Source: Burkholderiaceae bacterium (GTDB taxonomy: Bacteria > Pseudomonadota > Gammaproteobacteria > Burkholderiales > Burkholderiaceae_C). From it: a stretch of 16,975 nucleotides of DNA. Of the stretch, positions 1-7,307 are shown piece after piece. The notes under the pieces were generated by a model that saw nothing but the letters and a program-made list of their open reading frames with translations, did not search any database and was not told the origin of the DNA. Location: positions 1-16,975 of the forward strand of contig JALRFN010000308.1 in the NCBI GenBank assembly GCA_023268425.1, in the 5' to 3' direction. How positions within the stretch are numbered: the stretch's first letter is position 1; every line of letters begins with the position of its first letter. A program made the translations under genes and the position numbers.

Positions 1-656
1 CGTGGGCGGTGCGCGTGGAAGGGTTGGTGCACAAGCCTCAAACTGTTTCTCTGGATGCCTTGCTGAAGCTGGCGCCCATGGAAGAGCGGATTTACCGATT
101 CCGTTGCGTTGAGGCTTGGTCCATGGTTGTCCCTTGGATTGGCTATTCACTGAGCCACGTTTTGAACGCCGTGCAACCCATGGCTTCAGGCAAGTACGTG
201 AGCTTGGTCACCACCTTGCAGCCCGAAGCCATGCCGGGTCTGCGCTTTGGTGGCATCGAGTGGCCTTACCAAGAAGGTCTGCGCATGGATGAGGCCATGC
301 ACCCCCTGACGATGCTGGTTTTCGGCATGTACGGGCAGACCTTGGCCAAGCAAAGTGGTGCGCCGCTTCGGTTGATCGTGCCTTGGAAATATGGTTTCAA
401 AAGCGCCAAGTCACTGGTGACCATTCGGGTGAGCGAGACCATGCCCAAAACCGCTTGGAGTGTCACTGCACCGCACGAATACGGCTTTTACGCCAACGTG
501 AACCCAGAGGTGAATCACCCGCGTTGGAGCCAAGCCAGCGAGCGTGCGCTGGGTGGTGGCTTGTTCGCCAAGCGTGAACCCACGCGCATGTTCAATGGCT
601 ACAGCGAGCAAGTGGCCTCGCTTTACGCGGGCATGGACTTGCGAAAGCACTACTGA
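1..656 (+). CDS. msrP: Protein-methionine-sulfoxide reductase catalytic subunit MsrP (5' truncated)
   Basis: This is the C-terminal two-thirds of the periplasmic molybdopterin enzyme MsrP (formerly YedY), which reduces methionine sulfoxide in oxidised envelope proteins using electrons from MsrQ. The reading frame is open to the left edge (first full codon at 3, W-A-V-R-V-E-G-L), so the Tat signal and N-terminus lie outside the window. The GTG at 9 is internal, not a start. The motif RFRCVEAWSMVVPW is at about 96-137; its Cys (codon 105-107) is the expected molybdenum ligand. Further family signatures are DEAMHPLT, VPWKYGFK and EYGFYANVNPEVNHPRWSQA, and the C-terminus ends in LRKHY as in known MsrP. 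About 217 of an expected 320-335 residues are visible. The stop is followed after 2 bp by msrQ, which supports an msrPQ operon. Identification is by motif recognition and is very secure. Confidence 0.95.
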   Translation, partial: WAVRVEGLVHKPQTVSLDALLKLAPMEERIYRFRCVEAWSMVVPWIGYSLSHVLNAVQPMASGKYVSLVTTLQPEAMPGLRFGGIEWPYQEGLRMDEAMHPLTMLVFGMYGQTLAKQSGAPLRLIVPWKYGFKSAKSLVTIRVSETMPKTAWSVTAPHEYGFYANVNPEVNHPRWSQASERALGGGLFAKREPTRMFNGYSEQVASLYAGMDLRKHY

Positions 657-658
657 AC

Positions 659-1300
659 ATGAGCGCTTGGCGTCGACGCCCGTTGTCGCGGGTCGTCAAG
701 CCCCTGCTGTGGGTGTTGTTGTTGGCGCCATTCGGGCAATTGCTTTACCTTGCCCTGACGAACAGCTTGGGTGCCAATCCGGCTGAGGCCTTGATACGCG
801 CCTTGGGCGATTGGGCCATTCGCATCTTGGCTTTGGCTTTGGCGATCACCCCCATGCGTTTGGTTTTGGCGTGGCCCGCTTGGGGCAGTGTGCGGCGCTT
901 GGTGGGTTTGTTTGCAGCGGCCTACGCAGGCCTTCACGCATTGGCTTATGTGTGGTTGGATCAGGCGTGGGACCTGCTGGCTGTCTGGCACGATGTGCTC
1001 AAACGCCCGTTCATCACGGTGGGCATGCTGGCCATCTTGCTGTTGGCGCTGTTGGTCCTGACCTCACCGAGAAGCGTGGCCCGCCGACTGGGGACACAGC
1101 GTTGGCGGCGTTTGCATCGCAGTGTTTATGCCGTGGCACTGTTGGCGGTGCTGCACTTTTGGTGGATGCGTGCGGGCAAGCAAAACTTCGCCGAAGTCTG
1201 GCTGTGGGGCGGCCTATTGGCCGCCTTGCTGGCCATGCGTTGGCCCGCTGTGGCTCAGCGCCTTCAGGCTTGGGGCAGCATGCGCTCCAAAGCCCACTGA
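659..1300 (+). CDS. msrQ: Heme-binding membrane subunit MsrQ (YedZ)
   Basis: This 213-residue inner-membrane b-type cytochrome passes electrons from the respiratory chain or a cytoplasmic flavin donor to periplasmic MsrP. The protein is strongly hydrophobic with about six predicted helices, the usual size and topology for the ferric-reductase-like YedZ family. Family motifs include NPAEALIRALGDWAIR (about 40-55), AITPMRL (62-68), RRLVGL (79-84), KRPFITVG (115-122) and LTSPRS. Candidate heme-ligand histidines are H93 (in YAGLHALAY), H153 (RRLHRSVY) and H166 (LHFWW). The ATG lies 2 bp after the msrP stop, so it is co-transcribed. Its 3' end overlaps the convergent lysA gene by 37 bp, with no terminator between them. 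The assignment is firm from motifs and neighbour. Confidence 0.95.
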   Translation: MSAWRRRPLSRVVKPLLWVLLLAPFGQLLYLALTNSLGANPAEALIRALGDWAIRILALALAITPMRLVLAWPAWGSVRRLVGLFAAAYAGLHALAYVWLDQAWDLLAVWHDVLKRPFITVGMLAILLLALLVLTSPRSVARRLGTQRWRRLHRSVYAVALLAVLHFWWMRAGKQNFAEVWLWGGLLAALLAMRWPAVAQRLQAWGSMRSKAH

Positions 1301-2538
1301 TCGGCATAAGTGTCACGCTCTCGGATCACCGTGACCTGATCGCCGTCAATCAACACTTCCTTGGCGCGGTTGCGCGTGTTGTAGTTGCTGGCCATGCTCA
1401 TGCAATAGGCCCCGGCTGAGGCCACAGCCAAGACATCACCTGTTTCGATGGCCAGTTCACGGTCACGGCCAATCCAGTCGCCGCTTTCGCAGATGGGGCC
1501 AACCACCGTCCAGGTTTGCGTAGTTGCGCTGCGCGTTTGGGTGGGCAGGATTTCGTGGAACGCTTGATAAAGCGCAGGCCTGGGCAGGTCATTCATCGCG
1601 GCGTCCACGATGCAGAAGTTCTTGTGAGCGCCGGGCTTGAGGTATTGCACCTCGGTCAAACAAACCCCTGCGTTGCCCACCAAGGAGCGCCCAGGTTCGA
1701 TGAATATGGTTTTGTTCCCCATGCCTCGGGCATCGATCAATGCCAGCAAGGCGCGCCACAGCTCATCGGCGTTCGGGGGCGTGTCTCCGGCGTAGTCAAT
1801 TCCTAAGCCGCCACCAAAATCAATGTGCGCGATCGGCACGCCCTGTGCCTCAACGGCTTGAACCAAGTCCAGCATCTTGTTCATCGCGTCGAGGTAGGGG
1901 GCTGTCTGCGTGATTTGCGAGCCGATGTGGCAATCGATGCCAACCACCCGCAAGCCAGGCAGCGCGTGGGCGTGCAGATAGGCCTGCAGGGCATCCTCGT
2001 GTGCGATGCCGAATTTGTTGTCTTTCAGGCCAGTCGAAATGTAGGGGTGGGTTTGGGCGTCCACGTCCGGGTTGACGCGCAGACTGATGGGAGCTTGGAC
2101 CCCCATCGCAACGGCCACCGCGTTCAAGGCCTCCAACTCGGCCAGGCTTTCAATGTTGAAACAAGCGATGCCGACGTCCAAGGCCGCGCGCAATTCGGCC
2201 CGCGATTTGCCCACGCCAGAAAAAATGATGCGATTCGCTGGGCAGCCGGCTTGCAGCGCACGCGCCAACTCACCGCCGGAAACAATGTCCAAGCCACACC
2301 CGGCTTGGACGAACAGCTGCAGCACGGCCAAATTGCTGTTGGCCTTCATGGCATAAAAAATCTGGGCTGACCGCCCAGCCAAACCACGCTGATAAGCCGC
2401 CAGCGCTTGCAACATTGCGGCTTTGGAATAAGCGAACAAGGGCGTGCCATGGGTCGTCGCCAAGGTCTTGAGTGCAACTTGCTCCAAGTGCAAATCACCA
2501 TCTTGGACGTGAAGGGCAGAGCCGTGGGGAATGCGCAT
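1264..2538 (-). CDS. lysA: Diaminopimelate decarboxylase
   Basis: LysA is the PLP enzyme that decarboxylates meso-diaminopimelate to L-lysine, the last step of lysine biosynthesis in the cytoplasm. The 424-residue length is typical. It is a fold-type III enzyme: the N-terminal barrel has the PLP Schiff-base lysine K65 in FYAMKAN, H204 in CHIGSQ, the glycine-rich phosphate-binding GGGLG at 242-246 and EPGRSLVGNAG from 281. The C-terminal beta domain holds the active-site Cys C350 in the CESGD motif and Y378 in AGAYCMSMASNYN. The ATG at 2538 lies 18 bp after the stop of the lipoprotein gene lptM, the usual lptM-lysA pairing in Burkholderiales. Transcription runs leftward and converges on msrQ with a 37-bp overlap of the coding regions. 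Confidence 0.97.
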   Translation of the reverse strand: MRIPHGSALHVQDGDLHLEQVALKTLATTHGTPLFAYSKAAMLQALAAYQRGLAGRSAQIFYAMKANSNLAVLQLFVQAGCGLDIVSGGELARALQAGCPANRIIFSGVGKSRAELRAALDVGIACFNIESLAELEALNAVAVAMGVQAPISLRVNPDVDAQTHPYISTGLKDNKFGIAHEDALQAYLHAHALPGLRVVGIDCHIGSQITQTAPYLDAMNKMLDLVQAVEAQGVPIAHIDFGGGLGIDYAGDTPPNADELWRALLALIDARGMGNKTIFIEPGRSLVGNAGVCLTEVQYLKPGAHKNFCIVDAAMNDLPRPALYQAFHEILPTQTRSATTQTWTVVGPICESGDWIGRDRELAIETGDVLAVASAGAYCMSMASNYNTRNRAKEVLIDGDQVTVIRERDTYADQWALERMLPQA

Positions 2539-2556
2539 GGCGGTGGACTCGGTGGA

Positions 2557-2709
2557 TCAGGCGGTGTGGTGGGCGTCGGTCGCAGGCCCTTGTGCTGCGG
2601 GCACCAGCGGGCCTTTTTGGCCGCAGGCGCTGAGGCCGCAAACCATCACAGCCAACAAGGCCATGCGGCGCAAGCGCGAACGGGGCGCTTTTAAAATGCG
2701 GATCAACAT
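2557..2709 (-). CDS. lptM: Small LPS-assembly-type lipoprotein LptM (YifL-like)
   Basis: This 50-residue lipoprotein resembles LptM/YifL, which in E. coli assists maturation of the LptD LPS translocon in the outer membrane. It has a basic N-terminus (RILKAPRSRLRR), a hydrophobic core (MALLAVMVCG) and a lipobox LSAC ending in C29, followed by the family hallmark CGQKGPL. The short polar tail ends in DAHHTA. I chose the ATG at 2709 because it gives a full signal peptide; an internal ATG at 2664 (residue 16) would also leave a short signal. Neither has an obvious Shine-Dalgarno sequence. The gene sits 18 bp upstream of lysA and diverges from cyaY with 15 bp between start codons. Function is inferred from the family signature and context. 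Confidence 0.85.
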   Translation of the reverse strand: MLIRILKAPRSRLRRMALLAVMVCGLSACGQKGPLVPAAQGPATDAHHTA

Positions 2710-2724
2710 GAGGGTGGCATTGTA
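2665..2724. promoter_or_regulatory. Tight divergent start region lptM / cyaY
   Basis: Only 15 bp (2710-2724) separate the lptM and cyaY start codons, so the control elements of each gene must lie inside the other's coding region. On the + strand a TAAAAT -10-like hexamer at 2692-2697, inside lptM, would give cyaY a short leader with a GAGG ribosome site at 2710-2713. On the - strand TACAAT (2724 to 2719) would place an lptM transcript start within a few bases of its ATG. No convincing -35 box was found for either, so these are weak candidates. Confidence 0.25.
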
Positions 2725-3054
2725 ATGACAGATCTGGAATACATGGGCGAGGCCGAGGCCTTGCTGCGCGCGGTTGAATTGGGATGTGACGCACTCAACG
2801 ACGACACCGAAGCCGACATCGACAACCAACGTGTTGGCGGCATGATCACCATGACTTTTGCGGATCGCTCACAAGTCGTGGTCAATTTGCAAAAGCCACT
2901 GCACGAGGTCTGGTTGGCCTCGCGCGAGGGCGGTTACCACTACAAGTTCGATGGCACCCAATGGCGTGACACCAAGACATCGCGGGATTTTTTTGATGAC
3001 TTGAGCGCCGCCATCAGCTTGCACGCAGGCAAGCCCTTGCGCATCTGCGCTTGA
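2725..3054 (+). CDS. cyaY: Frataxin-like iron donor CyaY
   Basis: CyaY is the bacterial frataxin, an iron-binding cytoplasmic protein that modulates Fe-S cluster assembly through the cysteine desulfurase IscS. The 109 residues match the family's usual 105-115. The N-terminal helix is acidic (MTDLEYMGEAEALL...DALNDDTEADID), forming the expected iron-binding ridge. The strands follow in order: GGMITMTFADRSQVVVNLQ, then HEVWLASREGGYHYKFDG, and a C-terminal helix SRDFFDDLSAAIS. The invariant Trp of the sheet is in EVWLA. The ATG at 2725 is preceded by GAGG at 2710-2713. The gene is transcribed alone, divergent from lptM and convergent with the PBP gene. No isc genes are in the window, so the link to Fe-S assembly rests on the family. 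Confidence 0.93.
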   Translation: MTDLEYMGEAEALLRAVELGCDALNDDTEADIDNQRVGGMITMTFADRSQVVVNLQKPLHEVWLASREGGYHYKFDGTQWRDTKTSRDFFDDLSAAISLHAGKPLRICA

Positions 3055-3064
3055 GCGGCTCGTT

Positions 3065-3101
3065 CCTGGCCCCTTTGATGTGTCAGTGAACGCGGGCCAG
3101 G
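3065..3101. terminator. Inverted repeat between convergent cyaY and ponA, possible bidirectional terminator
   Basis: CCTGGCCC (3065-3072) and GGGCCAGG (3094-3101) form a perfect 8-bp inverted repeat with a 21-nt loop, in the 61-bp gap between the stop codons of cyaY and ponA. The GC-rich stem fits a transcription barrier serving both strands. The loop is long and there is no T-tract on either side, so intrinsic termination is uncertain. Confidence 0.4.
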
Positions 3102-3115
3102 GTGAGCAAACTCTG

Positions 3116-5497
3116 TCAGTTGTTGCGGAACAAGTCCAAGATGTTCTTGCGCTCGTCGGTGTTCACGCTGGGGGTTGCGCCTTCGGTGGGGGCGGCAGAC
3201 AAGTCCACGTCGATGCTGTCAATGCCCTTGCCCGGGGTGTATTCGTCGTAATACCACTCGCCGCCAATCTTGGTGACACCTGGCGGGGGCAGCAGCGTGG
3301 CCTCGGGGACATCGGCCAGCGTGGGGGCCATGTAATCGATCCAAATGGGCAAGGCGGTGCCGCCGCCTGTTTCTCTGCGGCCCAGTGGTTTGGGTGTGTC
3401 GTACCCGACCCAAACGGCTGCAACCCGCGTGGGTTGGTAGCCCACGAACCAAGCGTCCAGCGAGTCATTGGTGGTGCCGGTTTTGCCAAATAAGTCAGCC
3501 CGCTGCAGCTCACGGCGCGCGCGTTGCGCGGTACCAGAGCGTGTGATTTCGCTCAGCATGTTGCTCATCATGAAGGCATTGCGTGCGGGAATCGCTCGAC
3601 CTTCTTCCGTCAACGGCGTGGGCTTTTGTTGAAAGATCGTGTGGCCCCGCTGATCGGTGATGCTTTGGATCAGCGCGGGCGCCACGCGGTAGCCGCCGTT
3701 GGCAAACACGCTGTAAGCGGTGATCATCTGCAAAGGCGTGACGGAGCCAGCACCTAAAGCCATGGTGTAGTAGGGCGGGATTTTGTCGCGTTCAAAACCA
3801 AACCGCGTGGCCCAATCTTGCGCCGTTTTGGGCTGAATGACGCGCAACACGCGGATCGAAACCATGTTTTTGGATTGGGCGAGACCCCGTCGGGCTGACA
3901 TGGGCCCACTGAATTTGCCATCGTAGTTCTTGGGTTCCCAGGCTTGCCCGCCCGTTTCTTCTGCGGTGAAGAACAAGGGCGCGTCATTGATCACGGTCGA
4001 GGGTGTCAAGCCGCGCTCAAAAGCTGCCGAGTAAATGAAAGGTTTGAAGCTGGAGCCAGGTTGCCTCCACGCTTGCGTGGCGTGGTTGAACTGGTTGGCG
4101 CCAAAGTCGAAGCCCCCCACCAAAGCGCGAATCTGGCCCGTGCGTGGATCCATGGATACCAGTGCGCCCTGCACTTCCGGCGTTTGGGTGATTTCCCAGC
4201 TGTCATTGCCACCAGGAGTGACGCGAATCACGGCGCCTCGCACGATGCGTTGTGCAGGCGGAACGCCCTGGGTCAAGGACGCTTTGACGCCGCGCAAGCC
4301 CTTGCCCTCAATCGTGATGGCTTGACCGTTTTGGATCACGGCCTGGACGCGATTGGGATTGACCTCAGTGACCACGGCAGCCTTCAAATCGCCCTGATCG
4401 TTGTGGACTTCAAGGGCGTCGTCAATCGCCTCAGCTTGCTGCTGAGGGTCGCTGGGCAGCGTGATGGTGGTCTCTGGGCCTCGGTAGGCTTGGCGCGATT
4501 CGAACTCCATCAAACCGCGGCGCAATGCGGCGTAGGCCCATTCTTGTTCTTTGGCGTTGATGGTGGTGGTGACGTTCAAGCCACTGCTGTATGCGGTCTC
4601 GCCATACTGTTCCAACATGCTGTTGCGCACCATCTCTGCGATGTAATCGGCGTGCGTGTTGGCCTCGCGCCCAGGTCGGCGCAACTGCAGCGGTTCGGCC
4701 TTGGCTTTGAGTGCTTGCGCGTTGGTGATGAAGCCGTTGGCTTCCATGCGACCGATGATGTAGAGCTGACGCTGGCGTGCCCGCTGGGGGTTGCGCACGG
4801 GGTTGTATGCCGACGGCGCTTTGGGCAGGCCTGCCAACATGGCGGCTTCAGCGATCGTGAGTTGTCCTAAGGGCTTGCCAAAGTAGGTTTGCGCCGCCGC
4901 GCCAAAACCATAGGCGCGCTGGCCCAGGTAAATGTGGTTCATGTAGATCTCGAGGATCTGTGCCTTGCTCAGGTTGTATTCCAGTTTGAGTGTCAGCAGG
5001 ATTTCGTAAATCTTGCGCGTATAAGTTTTCTCGCTGGACAGGTACATGTTGCGCGCCACCTGCATGCTGATGGTCGACGCGCCTTGGCTCTTGGATCGGT
5101 TGACGTTGGCGAGCACGGCGCGCGCCATGCCCTTGAAGTCGATGCCTGAGTGTTCAAAAAAGTTGGCGTCCTCGGCCGCCAGTACGGCGTGAACCATCAT
5201 TTGAGGGATGGACTGGATGGGGATGAATTCCCGCTTCTCTTCACCAAACGTGGCCAGTTCGACACCGTCCGCACTGAACACGCGCAAGGGAAGCTTGGGG
5301 TTGTAGTGCGTGACCGCATCCAAGTCCGGTAGCTTGGGGTAGGCCATCGCCAAGGCCAGGGTCAGCAACAGGGCAGCACCCAGTGCGCCTGCGACCAACA
5401 AGCCAAAGAGCTGCATCAGGCGTGTGCCCCATGAAATGCGTTTGGGGGATTCGGCGCGAGCGGTCGGGTGGTCGGGGGAGTTGTTGGCTGAGCTCAT
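3116..5497 (-). CDS. mrcA: Class A penicillin-binding protein 1A (bifunctional transglycosylase/transpeptidase)
   Basis: This is a bifunctional peptidoglycan synthase (PBP1A, ponA/mrcA) that polymerises lipid II and cross-links glycan strands in the periplasm. From the ATG at 5497 it is 793 residues. It has a short cytoplasmic tail, one signal-anchor helix at about 29-52, a GT51 transglycosylase domain with the catalytic Glu in AAEDANFFEHSG (E109), GASTISMQVARN and RKIYEILLTLKLE. A beta-barrel/OB-like insert follows, then a transpeptidase domain with SxxK (S482-K485 in PGSSFKPF), SxN (SKN at 542-544) and KTG (672-674 in GKTGTTN). All catalytic motifs are intact. The frame extends upstream to a TTG at 5536, but a TATAAT box lies inside that extension, so the ATG is preferred. 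It is divergent from pilM, the usual order in beta- and gammaproteobacteria. Confidence 0.95.
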   Translation of the reverse strand: MSSANNSPDHPTARAESPKRISWGTRLMQLFGLLVAGALGAALLLTLALAMAYPKLPDLDAVTHYNPKLPLRVFSADGVELATFGEEKREFIPIQSIPQMMVHAVLAAEDANFFEHSGIDFKGMARAVLANVNRSKSQGASTISMQVARNMYLSSEKTYTRKIYEILLTLKLEYNLSKAQILEIYMNHIYLGQRAYGFGAAAQTYFGKPLGQLTIAEAAMLAGLPKAPSAYNPVRNPQRARQRQLYIIGRMEANGFITNAQALKAKAEPLQLRRPGREANTHADYIAEMVRNSMLEQYGETAYSSGLNVTTTINAKEQEWAYAALRRGLMEFESRQAYRGPETTITLPSDPQQQAEAIDDALEVHNDQGDLKAAVVTEVNPNRVQAVIQNGQAITIEGKGLRGVKASLTQGVPPAQRIVRGAVIRVTPGGNDSWEITQTPEVQGALVSMDPRTGQIRALVGGFDFGANQFNHATQAWRQPGSSFKPFIYSAAFERGLTPSTVINDAPLFFTAEETGGQAWEPKNYDGKFSGPMSARRGLAQSKNMVSIRVLRVIQPKTAQDWATRFGFERDKIPPYYTMALGAGSVTPLQMITAYSVFANGGYRVAPALIQSITDQRGHTIFQQKPTPLTEEGRAIPARNAFMMSNMLSEITRSGTAQRARRELQRADLFGKTGTTNDSLDAWFVGYQPTRVAAVWVGYDTPKPLGRRETGGGTALPIWIDYMAPTLADVPEATLLPPPGVTKIGGEWYYDEYTPGKGIDSIDVDLSAAPTEGATPSVNTDERKNILDLFRNN

Positions 5498-5522
5498 GAC
5501 GGCTTGGAGAGGGAGTGCGGCG

Positions 5523-5549
5523 ATTATAAAAACCAAGGTTTGAATTCAA
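5523..5549 (-). promoter_or_regulatory. Candidate sigma70 promoter of ponA/mrcA
   Basis: Read on the minus strand, a perfect TATAAT (5528 to 5523) is preceded by TTGAAT (5549 to 5544) with a 15-bp spacer; TTTGAA with a 16-bp spacer is an alternative. Transcription would begin near 5516, giving a leader of about 19 nt before the ATG at 5497. The -10 match is exact; the -35 is weak and the spacing short. Confidence 0.45.
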
Positions 5550-5775
5550 AACCACCTCGCCTGCGGCGCCGAGAGGGTGGGGCGGCTTTACCGCTGTTGG
5601 GGAATGTGCTCATGGCAAAGGCGAGTCGTTGAGCGCAGCTGGATGCGCACTGAAACGCGCAAAGCGCATGGAAACGCACATAAACATGAAACTCGCGTCC
5701 AAATAATGAATACCAAATAAATACTATGTATTATTATTTATTGTTTCAGTGCCCTCAAAGTATTTGGTCCTTGCT
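5550..5775. other. Intergenic region upstream of pilM with an AT-rich block
   Basis: With the ponA promoter zone, this forms the longest gap between genes in the window (278 bp, 5498-5775); I see no gene in it. The left half is GC-rich. It contains a GCGC-AAA-GCGC dyad at 5657-5667 and three GAAAC elements at 5652, 5671 and 5688. Positions 5701-5746 are strikingly AT-rich compared with the rest of the window. That block holds a short AATAC/GTATT dyad (5719-5731) and -10-like hexamers TACTAT (5722) and TATTAT (5729), but no clear -35. It probably carries the pil operon promoter; which protein acts there cannot be told from sequence. Confidence 0.4.
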
Positions 5776-6738
5776 ATGTTCAATCCTTGGCGTGCTCAGC
5801 CCCATTGGGGCGTGAGCCTGCAGCCTGGTGCCTTGGCTGTCACAGAGTGGTTGCCGCGCAGACGCGGACCCTGGCGTTTGGGGCGGCAGCTTCAGCAGCC
5901 CTTGCTCAGCGCCGAGCCTTGGCTGGACACGGGTGAGTGGGTGGATGCGCTCGCAGCCTTGCAAGTCACTTGGGATGCACCCGCGGCGGCAGTGTCCCTC
6001 GCCATCGATGACTTGGCGATGAACGAAGCTGAACTGGCCTTCCCGACTTGGTTGCAGGCGGATGATTTGGTGGCTGCCGTTGCGCAGGCTTGGAGCGATC
6101 AGCTGGGCGGCTCAGAGGCTTGGGCCTTGGACCACCAGCCCTTGGCGGATGTGGACAACTGGCGCGCCGAGGTGGACTTGCCTTATCGGGTGTTCGGATT
6201 GGTTCAGCAGCAAGTGGACGGTGTTCGCGAAGCCCTGGCCGGTCACCACTTGCAGTTGCAGCGGCTGCAGCCCAGCAGCCTGGCGCTCTACCACGGGGTG
6301 ATGGAGGCCGTGGCCACATCGGTTCCGCATTGGGTGTTTTCGCTGAGCGATTGCCGCTTGTCGGCCATGGGCCCCAACGCCCACGGCGCGTGGGTCAGCC
6401 GAGCTTGGCCTCTGCCGCAGCATGCCGACACCTCGCCCGAGGCCGGCCGTGCGTTGGCCGTCACCCAGGGCGATGGCTCACCCTGGTGGGCGGCGGAGCT
6501 TTTGGAGCCCATGTTGGCATTTGTCGAGCGCGAAACGCAAGAGCGAAGCTGGCCTGAGCTGCGTTGGGTGGTCTTGGGCGAAACGGGGCCTTGGGGTCAG
6601 ACATTGGCGCAAAGTTTGGCGGTGTTTTGGTCGCGCTTGCCCCATGTCCAAGAGGTGCAGCGTGTCGACGCCAGCACCTGGTCGGATGGCTTGGACGCGC
6701 GGGGTGCTGTTTGGCCTGCGCACGAGGCGAGTGCATGA
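5776..6738 (+). CDS. pilM: Divergent type IV pilus assembly protein PilM
   Basis: By position (first gene of a pilMNOPQ cluster, divergent from the PBP1A gene) and overall form, this 320-residue protein is PilM, the cytoplasmic actin-like partner that binds the N-terminus of PilN. The ATG at 5776 fits the family start, a few residues before the first strand (HWGVSLQPGALAV, about 10-22). A GTG at 5749 would add nine residues and lacks a ribosome site; the ATG also lacks a good one. The sequence is very divergent: the expected G-I-D-x-S phosphate motif reads G-V-S-L (12-15). The second D-I-G-like motif reads S-L-S at 189-191, and the late GG-type adenosine motif reads LGETG (267-271). It is Trp-rich and may not bind ATP, resembling HofM-like proteins. 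The name rests mostly on synteny. Confidence 0.75.
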   Translation: MFNPWRAQPHWGVSLQPGALAVTEWLPRRRGPWRLGRQLQQPLLSAEPWLDTGEWVDALAALQVTWDAPAAAVSLAIDDLAMNEAELAFPTWLQADDLVAAVAQAWSDQLGGSEAWALDHQPLADVDNWRAEVDLPYRVFGLVQQQVDGVREALAGHHLQLQRLQPSSLALYHGVMEAVATSVPHWVFSLSDCRLSAMGPNAHGAWVSRAWPLPQHADTSPEAGRALAVTQGDGSPWWAAELLEPMLAFVERETQERSWPELRWVVLGETGPWGQTLAQSLAVFWSRLPHVQEVQRVDASTWSDGLDARGAVWPAHEASA

Positions 6739-7307
6739 AGCTGTATGCCGTCAACCTCATGCCGCACCGGCTTTGGGCGCGCCAAGCGCATCGCCGCCGC
6801 TTTGTGCGAGAGGCCGCGTGGGCGGGGGTGTTGCTGCTCCTGTTGTTGGCCGCAAGCTGGACCGCCTTGTATGTCCAGCGCGAACGCCAACAAGCGCAAA
6901 TCGCCCAATACCGCCAGCATTTGGCCCAAGCCCAAGCCGTGGCTTCGCAGCGCCAGCGGGCGCAAACCGCCATCCAGGCCATCGAGCGCCAGCGCCAGCA
7001 AGTGGAAAGTCTGTGGCAGCAGCAGCTAGGGGTCTTGGACTTGTGGGGGCGGGTGGCCAAGGCCTTGCCTGCGGGCACCTACCTCTCCGCCTTGCATTGG
7101 ACGCCCAGTGGGCGCAGCGTGACTGGCGTGGCCATGACTGAGTCGGACGCTTTGGCTTTTCAGCAAGCCTTGGGGGCGCCGCTGCCGGGTTGGCAGGGCT
7201 TTGCTTTGCAGGAGCTCAGTGCACAAGCCGCTGAGCGAAGCCATCAACAGTTGGGCAAGCGCTTTGTCATGCGCGCACTGCCGAACGAACAGAAGGGCCA
7301 GCGGTGA
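6735..7307 (+). CDS. pilN: Type IV pilus inner-membrane alignment protein PilN
   Basis: PilN is a bitopic inner-membrane protein that pairs with PilO and docks PilM on the cytoplasmic side. The 190-residue product starts with MKLYAVNLMPHR, matching the conserved PilN N-terminal INLLP-type motif that inserts into PilM. One membrane helix follows at about 29-46. A Gln/Arg-rich coiled coil (about 48-92) and a periplasmic ferredoxin-like domain (LPAGTYLSALHWTPSGRSVTGVAMTESDALAFQQAL) complete it. The start overlaps the pilM stop in an ATGA, which implies coupled translation. Retention of the PilN motif although PilM is degenerate suggests the interaction is still used. Length is normal for the family. 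Confidence 0.9.
   Translation: MKLYAVNLMPHRLWARQAHRRRFVREAAWAGVLLLLLLAASWTALYVQRERQQAQIAQYRQHLAQAQAVASQRQRAQTAIQAIERQRQQVESLWQQQLGVLDLWGRVAKALPAGTYLSALHWTPSGRSVTGVAMTESDALAFQQALGAPLPGWQGFALQELSAQAAERSHQQLGKRFVMRALPNEQKGQR

Noticed and set aside
3944..4870. 308-codon open frame on the plus strand
   Set aside because: It is antisense to the intact PBP1A gene and is a composition-driven shadow frame.
5498..5536. TTG start at 5536 for the PBP1A gene
   Set aside because: The added codons contain a perfect TATAAT box on the same strand; the ATG at 5497 gives a typical PBP1A N-terminus.
5586..5594. Short GC-rich dyad near 5583-5594 (GCGG/CCGC) considered as a terminator
   Set aside because: It has four-base arms only, no T-tract, and lies upstream of both divergent genes where no transcript is expected to end.
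5652..5692. Three GAAAC units considered as a CRISPR-like or phage-type repeat
   Set aside because: The repeated words are only five to seven bases long, with irregular spacing and no conserved full-length repeat; this is not a CRISPR array.
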